A stretch of DNA of 59,302 nucleotides from a virus. The notes beneath the pieces are model-generated. The model was not told where the DNA came from. It saw only the letters and a program-made list of their open reading frames with translations, and made no database searches. A program made the position numbers and the translations under genes. Shown in pieces: positions 53,563-59,302 of the stretch (positions are counted from its first letter, which is position 1; each line of letters opens with the position of its first letter). The DNA lies in IMG/VR virus record IMGVR_UViG_3300025889_000130, positions 1 through 59,302 of that record; one strand, written 5' to 3'.

Positions 53563-53859
53563 ATGGATATAAAACCAAAAGACGTATTGGTTTTTCAGGT
53601 TAAAAGGGACTTCATAAATTTATACAAAAGTTTTCTTTTTATACTTGAGGATATAGAGAAAGAACATCAAATCGCATTCAGTAAAATAAAAAGACAGTTA
53701 CCTCAATTTAAAGATGCAATAGAATGCGCAGATTACTTAGATGAATCAAAAATGGAATATCTAAGAAAAAAGGTTTTAGATTTAGGAAATGGTTCTATCC
53801 GTCATTTAATAAATGAATTGGAAAAATATGATATTGATTTTAATATAAAAATTAATTAA
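53563..53859 (+). CDS. Small tail-region protein, 98 aa
   Basis: MDIKPKDVLVFQVKRDFINLYKSFLFILEDIEKEHQIAFSKIKRQLPQFKDAIECADYLDESKMEYLRKKVLDLGNGSIRHLINELEKYDIDFNIKIN; all-helical. Lies before the tail chaperone pair; unknown. Confidence 0.5.
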   Translation: MDIKPKDVLVFQVKRDFINLYKSFLFILEDIEKEHQIAFSKIKRQLPQFKDAIECADYLDESKMEYLRKKVLDLGNGSIRHLINELEKYDIDFNIKIN

Positions 53860-53877
53860 GGTTAAAAGGATATAAAA

Positions 53878-54750
53878 ATGGCAAAAAAAGAATTATATAG
53901 TTTCACGATTGAAATTGAACAAGAGACTGAAAAAGAAATTCAAGTCGAAAAAGAAGTTGAGGTCGAAAAAGAAGTTGAAGTTGAAAAGCGTAGAAAAAAC
54001 AAACAAACCAACAAGTTTGAATCTTATGTTACAACTCAAATTAAAAAAGTAAAAGAAAAACAGATTGTCTCAGAAATACGAACAGAGATTAAAAAAATTC
54101 CAGTAAAAATTTCAATCAAGAAGCCGACAAGATCTCAACTGGAGGACGGTGATATGTTTTATAGCGTATGGCTAAACAAATTTATTAAAATGGGATTACT
54201 AACTAGATCCATGCTTGCGAAACAACATGTTGATCTCGGTGGTACTTTAAATGAAGAAGAAAAGCAGAAATATGCACAGCTATATGTAAAGCTTTATGAG
54301 AAACAGATGACCGTGCAAAAGCTTGGTATTCTCTCTGAGACAGAAATGACTAATGATCAAAAGGAAAGATTAAATAATGCAGTCTATGAGCTTGGCGTTA
54401 TTAGAAAAGAATTAACCGATTTCGAAACTGTGCAGGCAGCAATGTTTGAACATACAGCTGATATTAAAGCTAGAAATAAAACTATTACTTGGTATCTCAT
54501 GCATCTAGCTCAGTATCAAATTGGAGATGAAGATTCCAGCGAAGTTCAAAACATGTTTCAAGGAAAAGAATTTGAAGATAAATATGCTTCTTACCAACAA
54601 AAAGATGAAGATGAAGATGAAATTTATATGAAAAGCATTGATCGATTAAGCTCTATTGTTACTATCTGGTATATGAGTGGCGTTCAAAAGCAAGAAGATT
54701 TCGATTCTTTATTAGAGCAAGTTGAAGAAGAATCAATGGTTTATGTCTAA
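53878..54750 (+). CDS. Tail-assembly chaperone candidate 1, 290 aa
   Basis: AAAGGATATAAAA before the ATG. N-terminal repeated EVEKEVEVEKE block (residues 20-40), then a helical body: IKKPTRSQLEDGDMFYSVWLNKFIKMGLLTRSMLAKQ. The second gene before the tape measure, the usual chaperone slot. SLLEQVEEESMVYV end overlaps the next gene by 8 nt. Family assignment rests on position and on the general likeness to T4-type and long-tail assembly chaperones. Confidence 0.55.
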   Translation: MAKKELYSFTIEIEQETEKEIQVEKEVEVEKEVEVEKRRKNKQTNKFESYVTTQIKKVKEKQIVSEIRTEIKKIPVKISIKKPTRSQLEDGDMFYSVWLNKFIKMGLLTRSMLAKQHVDLGGTLNEEEKQKYAQLYVKLYEKQMTVQKLGILSETEMTNDQKERLNNAVYELGVIRKELTDFETVQAAMFEHTADIKARNKTITWYLMHLAQYQIGDEDSSEVQNMFQGKEFEDKYASYQQKDEDEDEIYMKSIDRLSSIVTIWYMSGVQKQEDFDSLLEQVEEESMVYV

Positions 54751-55750
54751 CCCTACAGAGCTTGAGCTTAGGAAAATTTTCCTAAGCATAGCGCAGGGAT
54801 ATAGTACTTCGATTTATGAATCAAAAACTGTATTTATTAAACATTTTAATTTATTTGACCAACAAAAATTAGATGACGCTTATGAAATAAAGCTTCAAAA
54901 ATTAATTAAGCAGGGCATTCAAACAAAGGAAGAATTGTTACAAGAATTAATTGAGCAAGGAAAATGGTCCGCAGAAAAAGAAAGCGAAATCCAAAATAAA
55001 GAAAACTTTCTTAAAAACTTAATAAAAACAAAAGAATCTTTGATTCTCCCATCTCAAATTGAGCAGCTAAAAGATAAAATAGAAAAAGAAAAAAAAGTTA
55101 TTGAAGAGCTTCGGGAAGAAAAAACTTCATTATTATCTAATAGCGCCGAATCTTTTGCAGGCAGATATCTCAATGATGAGAACGTATTTAATTCTTTTTT
55201 TAGTGACGGCCAATTAAAAAACACATTATTCACAAGAGAAGAATTTGATGAATTGGATCGAAAGGAGATCTATTCATTAGTAAGAATATATAACAAAGAG
55301 CTTGGTTCTATTTCTTTAAGTAATATAAAACATCTTGCTTTAAGTGGTTTATTTTCTAATTATTTTAACGTTAGCGAAGAATCTCCTTATAAAATATTTG
55401 ATAAAAAACCTTTAGATCTAACTTTTTATCAGTTAAATTTAATTACTTATTGTAAGATATTTAAATCTATTTTTAAGAATATACCTGATATTCCAGATGA
55501 TATTCGAGACAATCCTGATGAATTATTAGAGCTTATAGGTTCTAGCAAGAAAACGAAAGAAAAAATAGAAAAAATCAAAAAAGCAGCGCAGTCAGGCAAA
55601 CAATCTAGAGCTCAAAGTATTGTAGGGGCAACTAAAAAAGACCTTGAAAAAATAGGAGGAGAAAATTCTTCCGTAATGAGCCCACAGCAGTTTTTAAAAA
55701 GTAAAGGTAAAACTTCTTTTTCATTGTTAGATGGCGATTTTAATGTGTAA
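54743..55750 (+). CDS. Tail-assembly chaperone candidate 2, 335 aa
   Basis: ATG at 54743 preferred to the TTG at 54722. MSNPTELELRKIFLSIAQGYSTSIYESKTVFIKHFNLFDQQKLDDAYEIKLQKLIKQGIQTKEELLQEL...: helical, with a coiled coil at about 90-140 and a basic Ser/Lys tail ending SFSLLDGDFNV. Overlaps the upstream gene in the +1 frame relative to it. Confidence 0.5.
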   Translation: MSNPTELELRKIFLSIAQGYSTSIYESKTVFIKHFNLFDQQKLDDAYEIKLQKLIKQGIQTKEELLQELIEQGKWSAEKESEIQNKENFLKNLIKTKESLILPSQIEQLKDKIEKEKKVIEELREEKTSLLSNSAESFAGRYLNDENVFNSFFSDGQLKNTLFTREEFDELDRKEIYSLVRIYNKELGSISLSNIKHLALSGLFSNYFNVSEESPYKIFDKKPLDLTFYQLNLITYCKIFKSIFKNIPDIPDDIRDNPDELLELIGSSKKTKEKIEKIKKAAQSGKQSRAQSIVGATKKDLEKIGGENSSVMSPQQFLKSKGKTSFSLLDGDFNV

Positions 55751-55761
55751 CTACTTTCAAG

Positions 55762-58700
55762 ATGGCTGTTCAAGGAGATATAGGTTTAAGAGTAAGAGCG
55801 ATTGGATTGCAAGAAGATATTGCTCGACAAGCTAATGCTGCACAAAGAACATTAAATAGAACTAGGATTAATTTATCTCTTGATGATCGTTCCTTCCGTC
55901 AACCCCTTGGACGCATTACTGGTGACATGTCGGAGTTTCAAAAGTCTTTGGATGCCTCTACCGCCCGTGTTTTTGCTTTTGGAGCTACAGTTAGTATTAT
56001 TAATGGAATTGCAGACGGTTTCCGTGCGACAGTTGACGCCGTTATTCAAGTTGAAAAAGCTTTGGCAGATATTAATGTTGTAATGGGACTGAGTGCCGAA
56101 GGACTTCAATCTTTTTCTGACAGATTATTTGAGGTTGCTAAAAATACCAGTCAAACTTTTGAAACTGTTGCAAATGCCGCTGTAGAACTTGCAAGACAAG
56201 GATTGGGAGCAGAAGAAACTTTACGTAGGGTTAATGATGCCTTGATATTAACTAGACTTTCAGGTTTAGAGTCAGCCAGAGCAGTAGAAGCTTTAACTGC
56301 CGTAGTTAATGGATTTAGTAAAGCGGGACTAAATACTTCAGATATTATTAATAGGCTTGCAAATGTTGATGCAGCCTTTGCGGTTAGTTCTAAAGATCTT
56401 GCAGACGCCCTTGCTCGTTCTGGAGCGACAGCTCAAGATGCTGGAGTAAGCTTTAATGAACTTTTAGCGGTTATTACCTCCGTCCAGCAACAGACAGCTA
56501 GAGGAGGTGCTGTAATAGGAAATGCATTCAAAAGTATATTTACTAGGCTACAAAGAAGTGGAGTTAGGGAAGCATTAGAAGAAATTGGTGTAGCAACAAC
56601 TGATTCTTTTGGTAATTTTAGGTCTGCTATTGATATACTTAAAGATTATGCAAAAGTTTATGATACTTTAGCTGACGCGCAGCAAGCTTATACCGCAGAA
56701 CAAATTGCTGGAGTATACCAAATCAATAACCTTAGGGCGTTAATTTCTGATTTGAATAAAGAGTTTTCTATATATGGACAAGCATTAAGCCAAGCGGCAA
56801 ATACTACAGATGAAGCTGTTCGAAGAAATGAAGAATTAAATAAGACATTTGCTGCTATGGCAGTTCAGGCTGGACAAAGTTTAACTCAATTGGCTCAAGC
56901 TTTTGGAGAGTTAAGTCTAGAACCTGCAATGGAAAAGGTTTTAGGAATAATACAGACGGTTGTTGACTCAATGAATTCTATGCTTGGAGAAGGAGATGGA
57001 GACAGTTTAATGTCAAAATTTTTCAAAGGAATGGGGCATTTTATTTCTGGCCCAGGACTAGCTTTAGTATCAGCAGCTTTCGGCAAATTATTTATGGTTG
57101 TCGTTAAGCATGGTATGGAAGCACTCAAGGAAATGTTTAAGATATCAAGCGAAGCTCAAAGACAGAAAGCTTTGCAAGAGTCGATTTTAAATATTTTAAT
57201 GAAGGATGAACAGGCTTATAGAAAAATTACTTCTGCCGCTGGAGATCAAAATCGTCAAGCTCAAATACTTTTAGGGATTATTAGGCAAATAAATTCTGAA
57301 TATGCAACTCAGCAACAATTAATTAGTAGCTTAGCAAGATCTCCCGCTCTTCGTGGGATAACTCCTGGACGGCAAGGTTTTACTGGTGTTCGACCACAAA
57401 CAGGAACTTCAGCAGGGGGTTTCAACCCAGAACAGAAAAAAACTTTCGCAGAGGGAGCAATTCCTGAGATTGAAGCATCTGTTAATGCTGGATACGTAAA
57501 CACAGTTCAGCCTCAACAAGTTAGGCAAATGAATATTCCTCAAGTTGGGAATATTATGTATAATACTCAAGAAAGAGTAGTAAAGATGCCTAACGTGGCG
57601 CAACCATTTATTGTGCCCCCAACTTCTTCTAAAGCCTACCCAGGTTATGCTAATACAGTTAAAGAGAATTTTGGAGAAAAAATGGGCAATATGGTGCTTG
57701 GGAGAGCATTTACTCCAGCTCAACGATCTTTTGCCGAAGACTTAAATCCGACTGCTAAATATAATTCAATTATAGAAAAACAATCAGCCAAAGGTTTAGT
57801 GCCGAATTATGCAGCTAGAATGATTGGAAGTCGAAAAGATTTTGATGACTTGGGATTAGGGATTGGTAGCAGCATGTCTTTCGAGCGATCTGTTGATAAG
57901 AATTATCAAGAATTTATTAAGGCGAATAACTTAAATCAACCTCGCACATCTAAAGAAATGTCTATCGTTGAGGGTGGCAATAGCATAAGACTAAACCAAG
58001 ATATTGCAAAAATATTAAAAAGTGGAGGGAAAAATCCAGATTTACAATGGGATGGATCAAATTTTAAATCAGGTTATAAATATGAGTTTGATTACGGCGG
58101 AAAAACTATAATTGCTACTGGAAAAGAATTTAAAGAGCTTTTTTCAAAATCAGAAAGTGGAAAATATTCAATGCGAAAGGAGAGTGGGCTCGCAAAAGTA
58201 GCGCATGATCCAAGCGTCCCACAGGTTCATAAAATAAATGAAGATGTATCAATGTTAGTACCTCTTCCAATGGGCAACGCCGCCACTCAGGAAAATGTTA
58301 TTATAAGTGGCCAAGAATTACTAAAAACAATTAGCTTAACGGAAGTTGGTAAATTGGGCTTGGTTCCGAAAGGTGAAAACGCAAAAGAAACTGCAGCAAA
58401 ATTAAAAAACAATTTAATCAATGATACTTTTCAAGTTGGATTTAAAACATCTGGCATACAAGAATTTGATGATAATGTAACCTTAAGGGATGCGATAGAT
58501 AGAGATATGAGTAATGCCATATCGGGCATAATAAAAAATAACGCAAATAAAGTTTTAGGAAGTAAGTCTAGTACATTCAAACTTAATACTGCTGATATAG
58601 ATGCGAGGGCCAAGAGTTTAGTGCAACAAAATTCTTCACTTGCTGGATTCTTATTTGAGGAAGTTATTACGTCAGCTATTAATAAATCTTCTGCTTTTGA

Positions 58701-59302
58701 TGAGAAGGATCAATACAGAAGATGGGATTTTAATGCTGGGGACAAGCCAGCATTAAATGAAATTTTTGATAGGGCTGTTGGAGAATTGTCTGACGCAAAA
58801 AGAACTCCAAGCCCATTGGCTAAAGTTTCAATTGGTAAAAAAAGTCTTTTTGCTACTCCACAAGGAAATCGAATTTTACGAAAAGCAGTTAATTCAGCAA
58901 ATGGATTTAGCCCAGATCCTGTAAGTTTTGGCGGAGAAAAGCAATTAAATAAAAATATTAAAAATGCCGCAGAAGGCTTGGTTCCAAATTTTGCAGGGAG
59001 AAGCAATGGGTTTACTAGGTATATAAATTACAACAAATATAAAGGAAGGGAGAGCGTAAGAGCGAGTACATTAACCTCTGCACAAAGGGGTGAGAATGCA
59101 TACAACGATTTTATTAAAACGGGCCGTATTTCTGATGTGATGAATATACCTCATGTGGTTGCCCACGCAGTAAAGGGAACGGGAGGAGGGTGGTCTGCCC
59201 TAAAAAAGGATTCAGAATCATTGCGTCGTTTAAAAGAGTTCGATTCTAAGAATCCTGGGTACTTAACTTTTAGCGAAATAACCGAGGGTAATTTGCAGAA
59301 TA
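55762..59302 (+). CDS. Tape measure protein with embedded nuclease-like region, 3'-truncated by window edge
   Basis: Open for 1180 codons to the window end. Residues 50-330 match the TP901-type tail tape measure core (VFAFGATVSIINGIADGF, LADINVVMGLS, FETVANAAVELARQG, ARGGAVIGNAFKSIFTRL). One hydrophobic span lies near 425-445. After about residue 520 the protein changes: GLVPNYA at 678-684 and GLVPNFA at 1072-1078 bracket about 390 residues that include LAGFLFEEVI (F965-E967), RRWDF (D989) and ELSDAKRT (D1011, K1013), a PD-(D/E)XK-like set. The tape measure sets tail length and may enter the cell; embedded enzyme is inference. Confidence 0.8.
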   Translation, partial: MAVQGDIGLRVRAIGLQEDIARQANAAQRTLNRTRINLSLDDRSFRQPLGRITGDMSEFQKSLDASTARVFAFGATVSIINGIADGFRATVDAVIQVEKALADINVVMGLSAEGLQSFSDRLFEVAKNTSQTFETVANAAVELARQGLGAEETLRRVNDALILTRLSGLESARAVEALTAVVNGFSKAGLNTSDIINRLANVDAAFAVSSKDLADALARSGATAQDAGVSFNELLAVITSVQQQTARGGAVIGNAFKSIFTRLQRSGVREALEEIGVATTDSFGNFRSAIDILKDYAKVYDTLADAQQAYTAEQIAGVYQINNLRALISDLNKEFSIYGQALSQAANTTDEAVRRNEELNKTFAAMAVQAGQSLTQLAQAFGELSLEPAMEKVLGIIQTVVDSMNSMLGEGDGDSLMSKFFKGMGHFISGPGLALVSAAFGKLFMVVVKHGMEALKEMFKISSEAQRQKALQESILNILMKDEQAYRKITSAAGDQNRQAQILLGIIRQINSEYATQQQLISSLARSPALRGITPGRQGFTGVRPQTGTSAGGFNPEQKKTFAEGAIPEIEASVNAGYVNTVQPQQVRQMNIPQVGNIMYNTQERVVKMPNVAQPFIVPPTSSKAYPGYANTVKENFGEKMGNMVLGRAFTPAQRSFAEDLNPTAKYNSIIEKQSAKGLVPNYAARMIGSRKDFDDLGLGIGSSMSFERSVDKNYQEFIKANNLNQPRTSKEMSIVEGGNSIRLNQDIAKILKSGGKNPDLQWDGSNFKSGYKYEFDYGGKTIIATGKEFKELFSKSESGKYSMRKESGLAKVAHDPSVPQVHKINEDVSMLVPLPMGNAATQENVIISGQELLKTISLTEVGKLGLVPKGENAKETAAKLKNNLINDTFQVGFKTSGIQEFDDNVTLRDAIDRDMSNAISGIIKNNANKVLGSKSSTFKLNTADIDARAKSLVQQNSSLAGFLFEEVITSAINKSSAFDEKDQYRRWDFNAGDKPALNEIFDRAVGELSDAKRTPSPLAKVSIGKKSLFATPQGNRILRKAVNSANGFSPDPVSFGGEKQLNKNIKNAAEGLVPNFAGRSNGFTRYINYNKYKGRESVRASTLTSAQRGENAYNDFIKTGRISDVMNIPHVVAHAVKGTGGGWSALKKDSESLRRLKEFDSKNPGYLTFSEITEGNLQN

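Noticed and set aside
54722-54760. Programmed -1 frameshift producing a chaperone fusion
   Set aside because: The downstream frame is +1 and no slippery heptamer is present at the overlap.
1-59302. Temperate lifestyle genes (integrase, attachment site, CI-type repressor)
   Set aside because: No integrase-like motif or repressor was found in the window; a virulent phage is favoured, though other parts of the genome are unseen.

Overview
The window is one contiguous piece of an AT-rich, tailed double-stranded DNA bacteriophage genome. The evidence is PhoH, large terminase, portal, prohead protease/scaffold, major capsid, tail-tube-like, tail-chaperone and tape-measure genes, together with rIIA/rIIB-like genes, DNA ligase, tRNAs and free-standing HNH endonucleases. 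The host cannot be named from sequence. TTGAC-type early promoters point to use of a host sigma-70-like RNA polymerase, and the lipobox peptides point to a diderm or other lipoprotein-making bacterium. No contractile sheath gene is visible.

Layout. (1) 1-12.3 kb, plus strand: 3' part of a UvdE-type UV endonuclease, an HNH gene (minus) inserted between two copies of the rIIA promoter/leader, rIIA, rIIB, DNA ligase, then small accessory genes including three lipoprotein-like peptides and a zinc deaminase. (2) 12.3-13.1 kb: tRNA-Leu(TAA), a second HNH gene (minus), a broken tRNA-Leu 5' fragment and a CAT-anticodon tRNA. (3) 13.2-28.9 kb: an island of about 45 mostly tiny genes built as repeated cassettes of [33-nt GC-rich hairpin or palindrome]-[A/T tract]-[promoter TTGAC..N16..CAtACT]-[start codon or conserved leader]-[gene]. 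It contains 15 copies of the hairpin, six copies of an 18-bp palindrome, about 25 near-identical promoters with an unvarying 16-bp spacer, several families of paralogous small proteins, and two copies of a Cys-rich GP88-like gene each followed by a conserved 17-codon hydrophobic micro-ORF. DUF932-like and HhH-GPD glycosylase genes also sit here. (4) 28.9-30.0 kb: convergent, then divergent, zone with three minus-strand genes, one resembling the MbcA/ParS antitoxin domain. (5) 30.0-59.3 kb: late region, plus strand: PhoH, GAF-like membrane protein, zinc-ribbon protein, a phage sigma-like factor, ERCC4-type nuclease, terminase, portal, protease-scaffold, capsid, connector genes, three tail-tube-like paralogues, two large proteins with mucin-like Thr/Pro linkers, tail-assembly genes and a tape measure that runs off the window end.

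How it fits together. Left-arm genes carry host-like TTGAC promoters. Many late genes instead carry a short GTGTA-type element 14-19 nt before their start codon, and a phage sigma-like gene lies at the head of the late operon, so a host-sigma to phage-sigma switch is the simplest model (inference).

The features most worth follow-up are the hairpin-promoter cassette island (including one hairpin whose loop is inverted), the duplicated micro-ORF, the restriction-endonuclease-like motif set embedded between GLVPN(F/Y)A motifs in the tape measure, and the Cys-bounded aromatic modules joined by Thr/Pro linkers in the tail proteins. All functional names come from reading motifs by eye; no database search was possible.
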